Positions 11,791-25,275 are shown, counted from the stretch's first letter. The stretch is DNA of 64,000 nucleotides from Welwitschia mirabilis (GCA_051453625.1 JBOZIK010000001.1:227577134-227641133); one strand, 5' to 3'. Numbers and translations are program-made. The notes: generated by a model not told the origin, from the sequence alone.

Positions 11791-14700
11791 TCGTAATATA
11801 ATTTAAGTGTGCTCAACTTCATAATTAAATATTTTTTCTAATTTTTTTATTATATTATAAATTTCATGTAGGTATATTATTACCACAATATCCATAATAT
11901 ATCATACATGAGGTAAAAATAAAGTAGAGTTAACATAGCTATCCAAGAACACACATACTTAAACAAATATGATGAAACCAAAATCTCGTGGAATTATTAA
12001 AATTACATCAAGTAATCTATGATTCAAGCATAAAATGCAACAACATACTATTTCCGAAACACAAATGCAAGAATGGAAAATACATATCTATTGGTCATGC
12101 AATTTAGATTAACTAATATAATGCTTTCTTTTATGAATGAAAGAGCATCAAACATTTAAATTTTATAATAGAGATAGTTATAATTATGTATAAAATATTT
12201 CATCACTTTCTGTGTTCACCCTAATACAACCTACCATGGTAGATAGTCATGTTAGAAAGATGATAATAAGATGACACACAATAGTAGACAAATTCCATAA
12301 CAACAAGTAGTTCATTTTTTGTAGTTTTGTTTGCATGGGATACTACTATATACTGTTTCTCCTTGGCTAGGATTTCTAATGCATAACTCATGGTTGACAC
12401 TAACTACTCTAATGTTTAATTTCCAATTATCATTATCTCATCCTTCATGTACCAAATACACACTATGTTATAATATTTCACACTTACATTAGACATAGGA
12501 GATGGCAGGATCCTTGTTCTTTCTAAACCCATGTCCATTATATATAATCATGCATATAGAAAAATAAATTAATTATAATTCAAATTTAATTTATATAAGG
12601 TTGAAGTGATGACACGGTAAGAGCTATTAAGACATTGACTTAATAAAGAAACATTATAATGTTCACTTTGGTGATTATTTTGGTTATTTATAGGTTGGCA
12701 TCAATAAGTTGAATTAAATTAAAATTATATTTCTTAATTACATTTAAAGTTGTCAAAGTTATTATCTTTTTAATTAATTTTAAATATTACAATGGCATAT
12801 TTAAAAAGAAATCCATATTTAAATTTTTTTATGTGTATACTCTTTATTTTATGTTTTGTATCTTTTTTAATATCATGCCTATTAAATTCCAATGCTTTAT
12901 TTTATTAGTTAATTTTTTATTGGCTACTATTGATTATTGAATACATATGTCAAGAATTTTGAGTTCTAATGATATCTTTTTGATTTATCTATTGTTTTTT
13001 AGATATGTCTTTATCTATGTTTCTTTAACTTCTTTACTCTTATGCTATTTTTATAATAATTTAAGTATACTTGTATCTTAGTTTAGTATGATGATGTATC
13101 TAATCGCTTTAGTTATTCAAACTATATTATGTATCATTCTTAGATTATGTGTCTTTAAATATATATTTTATATTCCATGACCACTTTAACCAAATACAAA
13201 ATGGATTTCAAATGTTATTTTTTAAAAAAACTAGGTAATAATGTATGCATTATTTAATTTTCATTAAGTTCATTACTTAAATTCATAACTTTAACAATCA
13301 TTATATTTTCTATAGTACTTTGAAGTGTTGTAAAGCTTGATTCTAATTTCATAATCAATAATCTTTACCTAATGATACCTTAGATGATTTCATATTTGAA
13401 TAACCTAATTTAACATATCCCATTTTATAGTTCCCTTAGCATATGTTATTTTTTGTTGGATATATAATTTTTTTTGCATGTTTTAAACTTAGTTTTATAT
13501 AATCCAATAAGAGTTTTAGCAAAAATTAATATTCTCATTATAATTTTTTAGTAACTTGGATAAGGGATTTTTTTTTTGAATTATGAGGCATGTATAAAGA
13601 CCAAGTTACTACTTCTACTTAGTTAATTGAATAAAGCAGAATTCCTCTATTCCATCTTTAATCATTTCCCTTTTAATTTCTCATGACCATTAAGTAATTC
13701 AAGAACAAACATATAAATAAGATCCAAAATAGACTTATTCATTCTTCTTATCATCTTTTAACTTTAATAGAAAAAGATGATCTAATAGGAAATCTCTAAA
13801 ATGAAAATGAAAGTCTAGCCCTTTAAGGCCTTTATAAGTGTTCAAAATCATGATGAACAAGACACAATTATGTTTTTCTTTAATAAAAGCTTAACAGATT
13901 AATAATCATTAACTTTTTTCCTTTATCCAGTTGTTAGAATTGCATCATAAAATTTAAAACATAAAGGGTAATTAACATGTGATCTTAATTTTTCGAGATC
14001 ATTTACATATGATTTGAAGAGCTTACTTAATTTGTGTTTTTATGTCATGAACTTAAGATTAAATTATACTATAACACTCTATCTTAAATTAGCCTTACTA
14101 AAATCCCCTTTTTTATGTGAAATCTTTATGGAACCTAAGATTAACTTCTACTTATAATTTATCATGATATTATTTACAAGATATTTGTTAGTAAAACAAG
14201 CAAAAGAAGATAACACAATCATTTTTTACAGAATTATTCATAGATAATTTTGGTTTACAATGAATAGTGATGCCATAGTTTTATATCCTATTGTTATATC
14301 TCACATTTTGTAAAATTTTAATTACTCAAATTCTAAACATGTTAATCTCTTAGAAAATTATATGATACTTTTTTATATTCACATGGTAACATGAAATCAT
14401 TGTTTAGTTTTATAAGCAATAATTTTTTATATTTTTAATTTTAGATACTTATATGATCTTTTATGTAATCAAACTTAGTCTTTAGTAAATATTATAATCT
14501 TGGTATTTCTGATTATATATAATAATAAAAATAAACTTTTTTTAAAAGAAAATAAATTGATAAAGATAATCTATCCTAGTTAAAATTAAATAAGTCCATT
14601 CATGTAAAAGAATCCAGTTTACATGGTGAAGTTATTAAATGGGAAATTTATAAGATGACGTAAAATAATAACAAAGTATTAACATAAATGGTGTGTAACA

Positions 14701-16237
14701 TCTTTTTTTTATTCATTTACATATGTTTCACATCCAGATCTAAAAAATTGAAAATACGTTACAAAAGTAAATGGTTAAGGTAGTTGGTAAAAGAACTAGA
14801 TAAAAGTTTAGCATAATACATTCAATAATAAAATTTTATTTTTTTGTGTTTTGTGTTAATGGACTTAATGCATTTGGAAACTAATGAATATATGAATAAG
14901 TACATGCACTTTTATCTATAAACCAAGAAGCATGAAATAGCATTTTTTATTCTACCAGGATTTGTACCTTATTGATCTTCATGAAGGTGATTCATTCATA
15001 AAATATTTATTTTCTTCCTATACTTGGAAAACATTATCTCATTATGACATGTTATTTTTGAATGTTATGCATATAAAAGGATTTATACTTCCAATATATA
15101 TTGCACATTGTTCAATGGATGTTTTGAAGTGGTTAAATATGATTATGAGTTCATGAAAGATTAAGAAGGAACTAGCATCATTAAATAATGGATGTAAATA
15201 AACTTACTAATTAAAGCAAGGAGATTACTCAAATTAGGTATTTGCCTCTATCATAAATATCATGTCTTCTTATCATTCAGTGAATCAATATCATTTATCA
15301 CTTAATCTCATTCAACTCGCCAATGATCGATCTTATTTAATTAAATGTAATTAATCTTATCTAATTTATGTAATTAGATTATTTTATGAGTAAAATGATG
15401 TGCTAGTCATTTAATAATTATATTAAGAACCTTTGGTTTATTATTTATCTCTAACTAGAGCCCTTTCCTGTCATATAAAAATATTTACTTTTGTGCATTG
15501 GATGCTCTCAAAATTCCTTTTCATTCTTTTATATTTTTCTTTTTTAATCATTTTTACCTTGAGTGTGAATGTGGAGATTGGGTCTTAGATCTTAAAGCTT
15601 AGAGCTATAGAGCTTTGAACTTAGTTATTCATAAAGTATTTATCAAATCTCTATCACTTAATAGTTACTAATCATTCATCATTTCGAGTAGGTTTTTTTT
15701 GCTTATCTGGTCTCCTATGTTCTTTCATTTTTGTTAAGAAAATTAGTTGCATAATAGAGTATTACTTAATGCCAATGCATATTCTTATTATATTATTATT
15801 TTATTAAAGTTATCCATCCTGTGAGATTTATACTAAGATAAGGAAGTGATTTAAGGGATCTCTTTACTTACTTAAACAATGAGGTTTATCAATGAAAATT
15901 GGCTAACTGACTAAGGCAATATTTAGATAATCATGTTTATATTAAGTATATTTTATTAGAATCTATTTAATTATGTTAGATAATCCTTCATTTCAAATCC
16001 CTAGGCTCATTGAAATTATTTTTTTGAATGAATCTTATGCACTAATTTTTCTTAATTGATGTTTGTTTGTGGTTAGAATATTTATTTATTATATTCCATA
16101 AAATTTTTAGATTAATACTAGTATTAAGTTTATAAACTATAGTTGTTATAAATTTTTTAATTAATTTTTATGTTCTTTATATATCTAAATCTCAAAATTT
16201 GTAAAATTGAAGCATAAATTAATAATATCATAACTTC
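11791..16237. other. AT-rich intergenic DNA, no gene seen
   Basis: No open frame exceeds about 64 codons (14962-15156 +) and none has recognisable similarity. I see no RNA gene or transposon domain. Confidence 0.5.
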
Positions 16238-16420
16238 TTTTTTTTTGTTGAAAGACTTTTTTTATATTTCAAACAAAAATGAAAGAGATTACAAAGCTAT
16301 TCAATGTAGATCCCAAATCAGAGATGAGCTCTAAACAAAGAGCTCGGAAGAAAAATTGGGGGACTCAAACAAAATTTGCAACTTAATACTTTAAGTAATA
16401 GAATGTTTATAAGAACAAGG
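16238..16420 (-). mobile_element. Possible LINE 3' tail fragment
   Basis: A nine-T run at 16238-16246 followed by gttgaaagac, a second T-run and atttcaaacaaaaatgaaa. This has the look of a plant LINE 3' end in minus orientation, followed by a locally less AT-rich stretch to about 16420. It does not match the 17904 LINE tail closely, so the assignment is weak. Confidence 0.25.
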
Positions 16421-16870
16421 GAAAGAACTACAGAACTCATTATTAAATGTGCCTCTATTCTAAAGCTTTCATAGTTCAAATTAGATCTTATACTATAAAG
16501 AAGACCGTTAAAGGAGGATAATTTTCCAAATGAAGATATTGATCATAAAATAAAGAGAATCAAATTGTATACAAATCACCAAATCAAATTGAATAAAAAT
16601 TACAAAATAAAGAAAATTACACTAATTATACATAGTGGTATCTTCAAAGGTGTTATTCATTAGCTATCTTGCATTTATATTACATATATATAAGCTTGTT
16701 TTATATCATTTTATTTAATATTCTTTGGTAAATTACAAGTTATGCCTTTCTTCGTAAGGCTTTTATTCTTAAATGATAAATGAAATTCTTATTTGAAATA
16801 GTTAAATTTCACATTTAATTAATTAAAAATGTATCTTTAATTTTATAATATTATTAATGCTTTCCAACTT

Positions 16871-16915
16871 ACACACACACACACAAACAGAGACACACAC
16901 ACACACACCCACACA
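16871..16915. repeat. Imperfect CA microsatellite
   Basis: About 45 bp of (AC)n interrupted by aaacagag and cc. A simple-sequence repeat with likely length polymorphism. Confidence 0.9.
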
Positions 16916-17030
16916 GAGATAACTCCATTACTTTTTACTTTTGAGTCCCTTTTATTTATGTTATATTACATAAATTTAACTAAGATTTTTGTCTTATTAT
17001 CTCTATCTAACTTTATTTACTCTTTTTCAT

Positions 17031-17905
17031 CCTTATTAATCTTATTATTATAATAAAATTTTCTAGTTGAACATGGCAAAAGGGCATTTAAAGTTAGCAT
17101 AGTTTCTTGCATAGTTTTTTGTTTTTCTTTTTTATTTTTTTAATAAGAATCCTAAAACAATATTTTGATTTATTTTGAAGGTATTATTCTTATAAATGTG
17201 AGATAAAATGAAGTTTTTTTTTTTACTAATTTGACTTCCATTAATACGTTTTCAAATGCAAATATCTTCTAGAATACTAAATAAAGTTATATATGTTTTT
17301 CTTTTTGATACACTTGTTTTATTAAAATAAATTTAATAAGTTAGAATTATTTCCTTAGGTCTATAATCAACTAAATATTCATATTAGATAGGATTATACG
17401 CATGCATTTGTATGACATATTCATCAAATGATAATTAAATTAAGTTAACCTTATTAATTATCATCAACATATTTAGATTTTATCACCAAAGTAGGTTGCA
17501 TTGCATTATTATACACAACCCTTTTAGAAGTGCCTTTAATTATTACTTTCTTGTCGTACTCCTGTATGAACTTATTTTAACTTAATATGTTAAGACCTTG
17601 ATACGAAAGGATTACGTTATCATCATAAGATGCTTCAAGAAATAGGGCCTAAATCTTAACATGCATCTACTTTTCTCACATCTAGATTTTGAAGTTCTGA
17701 AGATTTAGTTCAAATAGTTCAATAAAAACTAAATAAAAATAATTTTTATCTAGTGGGATCTGCTAAGCTCATTTAATTTCTAGATTTTTTATTTATTAGC
17801 ATATTATTATTATTATTATTTAAGATGTAATTCTTTACTATTTGAAAACTCGATATATTGTAATTATTATTTTAAAATGCTTTATTTTCTATAACTGTCA
17901 TAATT
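17031..17905. repeat. Repeat A, copy 1 (~870 bp)
   Basis: Starts at ccttattaatcttattatta and ends at gtcataa. The same sequence recurs at 24484-25275 and 26357-27233 with a few percent divergence. It has no coding similarity. Its right edge here is exactly where the LINE poly(A) tail starts, whereas the copy at 26357 runs on into other sequence (cataattaataat). It therefore marks an insertion site rather than being part of the LINE. It includes an ATT microsatellite at 17804-17822. Confidence 0.8.
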
Positions 17906-18769
17906 TTTTTTTGAATGAAATTGTTAACTTTCATTGCTGTAGAAATTTATTAGTTCAGACTTCTACAAAAAATATAGTAGTTACAGCCGAAACTGGTTGA
18001 CATGCACCATCATCACCTAAGGAAACCTATTCTGGAATCATAGTTCACTTGAAAACAGGAATTAAAATAGGAATCAAAATAGTGCTATGAGCTACACTGA
18101 ACAGCATAGAGTCTCACTTAGAAAAACTGGGCTTGTTTGCTTTCAAATCCTCTGAAGGGATGTACAATTATTTCTTCGACTTCAGTATCTGAACTACACA
18201 ACTCAGGATCCTCCAAGAAGTTTTCCTGATGTTCCCTTATTCTTCTGTTCTCACAAGTGTAATGAAACTGGAAGTTTTGCATAAACTTGAATCATAAGCA
18301 ACATATGAAACTTTCAAGCAGTAAATTTCCATAGGAGAAACTGTTCTCTGTTGTGAAAACTTTCAGTCAATTTCTCATCAAGCTGTGAACTGTGAGGCCA
18401 AAAACCAATCTGCTATAGAATGTAAGCATGATCAATCCTAGGGCATACTAACTGCAACTAGATAGTTCTGATCAAGTTGGCTTAACTCAAGAACTCTTAA
18501 AACTGGCTACTTTAATTCACCAATTAAGGAAATATACATGCCTTAGATGCATAGACTACTTTATGCAAACTGCATTTGATAAACTAAACTCTATAAGGAA
18601 GTACTCCATGGTTGCTCTATCTGCGCTCCAGCCCAGCTGAATCCCTCTATACTGAAAACCTTTGAGGACATCTTTCACATATCTTTAGAATCTATAAACT
18701 AGATCAGTGGCTGCAAGTTCTCTACCTCCTAAACTAAGGGAGATTCCCATCTGATTACACCATCTACGA

Positions 18770-21700
18770 TTTTTTAACTTCTATATTGAATCCAAGATGA
18801 GGTCTAAATGATACTGGAGACTCCTGATTAAAACCTGAGCATTACATTCTGTGTTCTTAAAAATCTTTGCATTCCTACTATGCCAGATTAGATAAATACT
18901 TACTGAAATTAGAGATTTTATGATGCAATGATGGGTAGAATTAGAACTGAACTGATGAATAATCTAGTGCATTAAAGTTATCTAGTTGTTTGAAGGAGGC
19001 TAAATATGAACTAGATTTAAAACCTTTGAAGAAAACTGAAGTTGGGAGGGCATTCTAAAAAGAGGTGGTCCCTTGTTTTGGTGGCCTTCTCGCAAAGAAC
19101 ACATAACACATCTTTTTGGCAACCAAACCTGGCTAGTCTTTCTTTGGTAGATAGCCTATTTAAGAATGCCAACTAAGCTATAAAAGAGTGTTTAGGGATG
19201 AAATATCTGTTCCACACTATGGAGTACCAATCAACATGGAGAAATTGTCCCCATAAATTAGAATAAGTAGAGGCAGTGGAAAATGGAGAACCTGGCACTT
19301 TCCATACTAGAGGATCTAATGTTAAATGAATACAAGTCTCTACTAGTGATCTCATTTTTATCACCTTTCTTAAGATCTAAGAGGTGGACTATTTTATTTG
19401 ATATTGCCAAACATTAGAATGAGTAAGGTAATATTCATAACACCATTTTACCCATAGGTTATTCTTATTTAAAGCGAGATCCCATAACTATGTCAAGATT
19501 AGGTACTTATTCATCTATATAGGGTTAATTAGGCCTAGATCCCCTGCTATTTTTGGCTTCACTAAGAAATGCCAGTCTACTAGGGCCTTCTTAGAGTGAT
19601 CATCAGAACCTGTCCAAAGGAATCTTCTACAAATAAAATTGATTTCATTGATAACCTTTTTGAGAAGAATAAAAACTCTACACTAGAAAGATATAAGACT
19701 TTGGAGGACAGCCTTAACACTAATAGCCTGGTGTATGACTAAAATTTTGTTATCCAAGATTTAATTCGTTTTATAATCCTCAAAATAATGGGAAGACATT
19801 CTATGACTGAAGGATTTTTTGAAATGAGAGGCACACCCAGATACCTCACTAGGAGGTTACCTTCTAAAAAGTCCAAAATTTAGAGAAGAAAATCTTTATG
19901 ATGCTGGGGGATACCTCTAAAAAAGGCTTGACTTTTGAGAGGATTTGCTTAAAGACCTGAGACTGCTGAGAAATGCTCTAAAGCTAAGGTCATCATTCTT
20001 ATAGAGAATTCATTAGCCTTGAAGAACATGAAAAGGTCATCTGCATAGCACAGGTGAGTGATTTTCAGTCTATGGCACTTGGGATGAAAGTGGAAATGGG
20101 CATTATTGGCCTTACCTTTAAGATTCTAGAGAAATATTCCATTACTATAGAGAAGATGTAAGAAGACATCGGGTCCCCTTGCCTTAAACCCCTTCGACCT
20201 AGGAAATAACCTGTTAGTTCTTCATTAATTAAAATTGAGGAAAAGGGGGTAGAAATATAAGCTTCAATCCAATTAATGACTTTATAAGGAAAACCTATAT
20301 TCCTTAAAAGCTCTTTAATATTGCCAAGAGATTGAATCATAAGCTTTCTTTAAGTCTACTTTGAAAGCACATGTTGGGCTAATGTGCTTCCTACCATAGT
20401 ATTGGACCAACTCCTGGGCTAGCAAAATATTATGCATAATGCTCTTTTGAGGCATGAAAGCACCCTGATTTTCTTCTACTATGTCTGCTACTACTAATTT
20501 AATTCTTTGAGCTATGATATTGAAAATAGATTTGTAAATCATATTGCAGCAAGCAATTGGTCTGAAATCTAAAGCACTGATAGGGCATGGAATTTTAGGG
20601 ATTAACACTATGGCTATTGAATTAATCCCTTTGGGCATTTTGTAATCTCTAAAGAATTGTATTATTGCCCTATAAATATCTTTATCACTTGATAACCAGA
20701 AAGTCTTAAAGAATTTAGCTGATAGACCATCAGAACCAGGGGATTTATCATTATCTATCATGAAGAATGCATTCTTAATTTCCTCTGAAGAAATTAGTCT
20801 ACATAATTGAATACAGTATGCTTTACTAACTTTGGGACCCAAATTTATTATATTCTAGTGAAGATAAGTTGTTTCAAGAGATGAATCTAACAAGTTTTTA
20901 AAAAAATCTATAAATTCTTTTTTGACTTCCTGAGGATCACTGAGTAAACGACCATCTGCAAATTGGATTTTAGTGATTGTCGATAAGTTTTGCCTTTACT
21001 TTATGCAAGCATGAAAGTAAGATGTATTTAAATCTCCCTCTTACATCCATTTAATCTTGGCCCTCTATTTATTAAATAGATACTCTTGATTTAGAAGGTT
21101 TCTATACTAATAAAGTAGGATTTTTTCCTTTTCAAATAGAGAAGTATTGTTGGGGTTCTTTCGATGTCACCTTGCACAACTAATAGATCTGACTTTAAGT
21201 TTTTCATAGTTTGGATTATACTTCTTCTATAATTTCTAAAATGGTCAATTATATCTTGCTTAATGTTCTTGAATTTTATCCTGATATCTACCAACGAATT
21301 ATTACCTGAATGAAGCCTCTAGAAATATTGAATTGTATTATGGTAGTTTATCCCTTTACACCAAAAATTATAGAACCTGAAAGGGGGTTTTATCCTAGTT
21401 TGCTCTTTACATTTGATAATTACTAGAGAATGATTAGATAGGTTTGGTGGAGAAAACTTAGCAAAAGAGAACAGAAAAGTATCTATCCATTTATCATTAA
21501 CTATGGCTCTATCGAGTTTACACATGATGCGACTTTTATTCTAGTGTCTATCTGACTAGGTATATAAGCATCCCTCCTTCTTTAACTCCACTAGATAAGT
21601 TTTTTGAAAGAAATTTTGAAGCTCCTCTATATCTTTAGGACCTACTGGATTACCATTCAGCTTTTCTTGGGGGCTTGCTATGCAATTAAAATCACCTATC

Positions 21701-22118
21701 AAAGCCCATGGGTGATGAGTTTCTTTTGCTATTTTAACCAAATCAAACCACAGCCCACATCAATTATCTCTCTCTGCTCATATTAAAGCCATAAACGCAA
21801 GAACGATTCGTAGTATATCCATTAACTATTAATTCACAATGAGCTAGCTGTGAGGAACTAAAAAGAACTGATACATTCACTGCTAGAGATTTTCAAAGAA
21901 GCAAAATTCTACCATTTGAAGAATGGGAGAAATTGTGAACGTACCTCCAGCTGTGATTTGGCACGTAGTTGAACGCTACTTCTTGTACTCTATCTAGCCT
22001 GACTATTGTTTCTAACACTGCAAAAATTACTGGATTTTGCTCCAAGATAGTATTTTTGATACCTTGTTGCTTTAGCAGGGGCATTTAAACCCCTAATATT
22101 CCAGCTTGCTATCTTCAT
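18770..22118 (-). pseudogene. LINE-1 ORF2: endonuclease, reverse transcriptase, zf-RVT
   Basis: Starts with ATG at 22118 (MKIASWNIRGLNA, the usual plant LINE endonuclease start). The endonuclease shows IGDFNCIASPQEK (about 21690) and LDRAIVNDKW (about 21500). The RT shows NDKSPGSDGLSAKFFK, FRPIACC, VDLKKAYDSISW and GLRQGDPMS. The catalytic CYADD is at 20036-20050, one frame away from GLRQGDP. The zf-RVT domain (about 19040-19300) reads RLSTKERLARFGC then CVLC and the H..C pair. Near 18860-18900 lies IYLIWHSRNAKIF, typical of the C-terminal region. Frameshifts lie near 22075, 21750, 21095, 20325 and 20120. In-frame stops include 21893 (TGA for Trp), 21556 (TAG for Trp), 21541 (TAG, probably Gln) and 19173 (TAG for Trp before LAFLNR). 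Confidence 0.9.
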
Positions 22119-22477
22119 TTGTTGAATTTACTGCCATTAAACCTTTACCATGGCCTCTTTTGGGTTTTTTATGATTGGATGACAAACTTTTTATCTTCTG
22201 AGAAGCTGAGGATTGGCCACAGCTTTGCTCGCCTACACCCTATTCATTGGACATTGAAAATTGTGGATTAACTTTTAGAGGTTGCTTCTGAAAAGGGGAC
22301 TTAATCTACTGGTCCTATTCAAGCAGGTGAATTGGTTCCTACGAGGCTTCTGCAGCTTTAATGGGGGCTTCTTTGGACTGATCCTTACTTGAAGAATGGG
22401 TAAGTTTAAGCTGGTCCTCTCTTAACTGAGAATTAGTGGGCATGGACCCTCCTCTACTGCCACTACTCGATGGGTCT
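22093..22477 (-). pseudogene. LINE-1 ORF1, C-terminal part
   Basis: An open-like frame ends at the TAG at 22093-22095, 26 bp inside the start of ORF2, so the two ORFs overlap. It reads as a hydrophilic, Ser/Lys/Gln-rich, probably disordered tail: DPSSSGSRGGSMPTNSQLRE, later LSSNHKKPKRGHGKG, ending NSTNEDSKLEY. Four in-frame stops are all TAG. ORF1 of plant LINEs encodes a nucleic-acid-binding gag-like protein; its DUF4283 and zinc-knuckle parts would lie in the gap to the right. Confidence 0.6.
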
Positions 22478-22577
22478 NNNNNNNNNNNNNNNNNNNNNNN
22501 NNNNNNNNNNNNNNNNNNNNNNNNNNNNNNNNNNNNNNNNNNNNNNNNNNNNNNNNNNNNNNNNNNNNNNNNNNNNN
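22478..22577. other. Assembly gap (100 N)
   Basis: 100 N of unknown true size. It separates LINE-1 from a different LINE family to the right. It is one of the few 100-N gaps here whose two sides are not near-copies of each other. Confidence 0.95.
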
Positions 22578-23270
22578 CTCGATTCTATATTGAGTAAATG
22601 GTAATCTGAAGCTAATCTATTTAGACCATAATCTTTGATTAGAAGCTTTTCTAAGTCCTTTTCCATAAGAATTTTGACAATTCTAGACATCATTAGATTG
22701 CTTCTTGTCCTTTTATTGGACTATATGTATTTACACCTAGTGAGAGAAAAATATTTATGAGGGAATTATGCCACAGAATCTTTAAGAATTGTAGCCCCTT
22801 TATAATTTTAGTTATCATCTCTAATTTCTTCCATTGATGTTGGCATTAATTAAAGTTCCCAACTATGAGCTATTTAGATTTATCTATCACAATCTGCTAT
22901 AATTACCCTAAAGTAAAAGATTTAACTTGATTATTTTAAGGACTATAAAAGTTTGTTATAGTTTAATACTTTTCTTTAAGAAAGATAGTTAGGTAGTTCT
23001 TACTGCTATTCACTAAGTCTGCCTCCTTATTTATGAGAATCATAAGGCCTCCTAAGTTTTCTTAGGCTACAGAGGTAAAAGTGTTTTACTACTACCCTAG
23101 GTTCTCTAATGTCATGCCATTCCTTATTTTTATTTTCTGTAGACAAACTAATTTAATATTAAATTGACTAATAATATTTATTATGATCTTTTTCTTATAA
23201 GAGGATCCTAACCCTCTATAGTTCTAAGAGAAATAATCCATTAGGTCTATTTTTATCTCTTCCCAGGAGC
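22578..23270 (-). pseudogene. LINE-2 ORF2: endonuclease domain fragment
   Basis: APE-type endonuclease at the N-terminus of LINE ORF2, badly degraded. NYRGLGSS (23201-23224) is the usual NCRGLGS start. IISQFNIKLVCLQKIKI follows the pattern IxxxxPDIVFLQETK. GGLMILINKEAD matches GGLALLW. IVGNFN (about 22850) matches the GDFN motif with Asp changed to Asn. NRLASDYHLLNIES at the gap edge (22578-22620) matches SDHxPLxIE. The change of the GDFN aspartate would by itself abolish the nuclease. Confidence 0.7.
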
Positions 23271-23279
23271 TTAACGTTT

Positions 23280-24370
23280 TTTAGAGTATCTTCAATGGTA
23301 GCTTAGGAGCTCTTGACCACATTCTCTATATTTTCCCTTTCTTGGAGGGTTCTATTACTAGGTTTTTCTCTCAAATGAACTTTTACATCATTCATCTCTT
23401 TCATGTTTAATGGATTTTTAAGTTGCTAAGTGTCCTCTTCTTCCATTAGAGGTTAAAATAAGTTGTACTCCCTCTTCTATTTCTTTTTTTCCTTGCTTTC
23501 CTTGGGGAAAACTATAGTGATCTTCACTATTTTTTCCGTCTTCTATTTTTACCAATATTTACCCTGATTGTATCTGGTTTTTTCACAAAAATAATAGGTT
23601 TCTTTTTCCCTTACATGGCCCATTCTCCCACAATGGGAACATCTCTTTTCTATAGAAATGTGTCTCCTTGAGATGTGTTCTTACTTCTCATAAATTTTAC
23701 ATAGAACTTGGAGGTTCTCATAGTAACTTTAAGATCACATATGACCCACTTGGATCTAAACTTTATAGATTGTATCTCCTTTATATCTTCTAATCTCATT
23801 TAAATGCAAAACTAGCAAGAACTAGACTCGTCTATTTAATAGTTATTCTATCAAGATTAATAAGTTTACCAAACTGGAATGTGATTTTCCTTAAGAGTCT
23901 TTATTTAAAACTCTGAAGGAAAATTTTGGATGCAAATCCATATTGATAGTTTCCTAAAAAGATTCAGGTCCAATTGCATTTTTGGCATCCATTTGGCTAG
24001 GGTGAATCCCCTTACTTCTAAAATATAAGGTCTTTTCCGAATAATCTTGACACAATCTCATTTATTATCTAATTTAAAAAGCACTAATTCTTATAGCATA
24101 ATAATAACTTTAACTTTACTAATCCCTGTCCATTTTGTTGCTATCCATTCTCTGATAAGATCAAGCCTGGGTCTTGGACTAGATAAAACAAACTTACCAA
24201 TTAAATTATATTAGAGTTTCTTCTCTATCTCTGAATAAGTATCTTCCTTAATATCTAAGACTAGGGTTTTACCTCCCTGGAGAACTGGGTCTTCTCCATT
24301 TTGGGGAACAAGCCCCTCTTTAAATCCTATATCAAATTAGTGTAGAAGTAACATTGAGATTCTACAACTT
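23280..24370 (-). pseudogene. LINE-2 ORF1: DUF4283 domain and CCHC zinc knuckle
   Basis: The gag-like nucleic-acid-binding protein of plant LINEs. About 24200-23830 reads as DUF4283 (REWIATKWTGISKVKVIIML, then IRKRPYILEVRGFTLAKWMP, then LSIWICIQNFP). At 23612-23645 lies RCSHCGRMGHV, a CCHC_4 knuckle. Compared with the copy at 25376-26356, about 36 bp are deleted right after HVRE, and this removes the last cysteine of the knuckle. Several stops and frame changes interrupt the reading frame. The downstream frame continues towards the endonuclease at about 23270. Confidence 0.75.
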
Positions 24371-24483
24371 ACCCAAAGTGTGTTTGTCTGGTAGCCGATA
24401 TCACTCCATGTGTGTCGTAGCTTTCTAGAACCAAAACCAGTTCCACTGATCTAAAGTATTCTAAATCCTTGATTCTTCTTCTT

Positions 24484-25275
24484 CCTTATTAATCTTATTA
24501 TTACGATAAAAATTTCTAGTTGAACATGGAAAAAGAAGGTTCAAAAATTAGCATAGTTTCATGAGTAGTTTTCCCCCTCTTTTTTATTTTTTTAAATAAG
24601 AATACTAAAAAAATATTTTGATTTATTTTAAAGGTATTATTCATAAAAGTAAAAGAAAATCAAGTTCTTTTTACTAACTTGATTTTCATTAATATGTTTT
24701 TGAATGCAAATATCTTCTAGAATACTGAATAAAGTTATATATGTTTTTATTTTTAATATAATTGTTTTATTANNNNNNNNNNTAAAATATTCATATTAGA
24801 TAGGATTATATGCATGCATGTGCATGGTGTATTTATCAAATGATAAATAAATTAAGTTAATCTTATTAATTATCATTGGCATATTTAGATTTTATCACCA
24901 AAGTAGGTTGCATTACATTATTATATACAACCTCATTAGAAGTACCTTAAATTATTATTTTCTTATCCTACTCCTATATGGACTTATTTTAACTTAATAT
25001 GTTAAGCTCTTGATATCAAAGGATTATGTTACATCCTCATAGGATGCTTCAAGGAAGTAGGGTTTAATTGTTAGCATGCATTTACTTTTGTCACATCTAG
25101 ATTTTTTAAGGTTCAAAGATTTAGTTCAAATAGTTAAATAAAAACTAAATAAAAATAAGTTTTATCTAGTAGAATCTAATAAGCTCATTTAATTGCTAGA
25201 TTATTTATTTATTAGCAAATTATTATTACTTAAGATATAATTCTTTCCTTTGTAAAAACTAAATATGTTGTAGTT
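24484..25275. repeat. Repeat A, copy 2
   Basis: Near-copy of 17031-17905, interrupted by a 10-N gap (24773-24782) and ending at a 100-N gap before its last ~80 bp. It directly follows the 5' end of LINE-2. Confidence 0.85.

Larger units (their letters stand above)
17904..22477 (-). mobile_element. L1-type plant LINE (LINE-1), nearly complete, inactive
   Basis: Minus-strand non-LTR retrotransposon. In element order: ORF1 C-terminus (22477-22093), ORF2 with endonuclease, reverse transcriptase and zf-RVT (22118 to about 18770), a 3' UTR of about 850 bp, and a short poly(A) tail (T-run at 17904-17912). The 5' end is lost in the 100-N gap at 22478. No target-site duplication can be defined, because the 5' side is in the gap. 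Many frame breaks show that it cannot move on its own. Confidence 0.9.
22578..24483 (-). mobile_element. Second L1-type LINE (LINE-2), 5' part
   Basis: A different family from LINE-1, also on the minus strand. Going down the element: a short 5' leader near 24370-24483, ORF1 (about 24370-23280), then the endonuclease start of ORF2 (about 23270-22578), cut by the gap. Its RT half is absent. The 5' end abuts repeat A at 24484. The same 5' part is present again at 25376-26356. Confidence 0.8.

Noticed and set aside
17031-25275. Repeat A copies as LTRs of an LTR element enclosing LINE coding sequence
   Set aside because: LINE-1 has its own poly(A) tail exactly at the repeat boundary, no PBS or polypurine tract lies inside, and copy 3 continues past the boundary. 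A marks a host or older repeat sequence, not an LTR.
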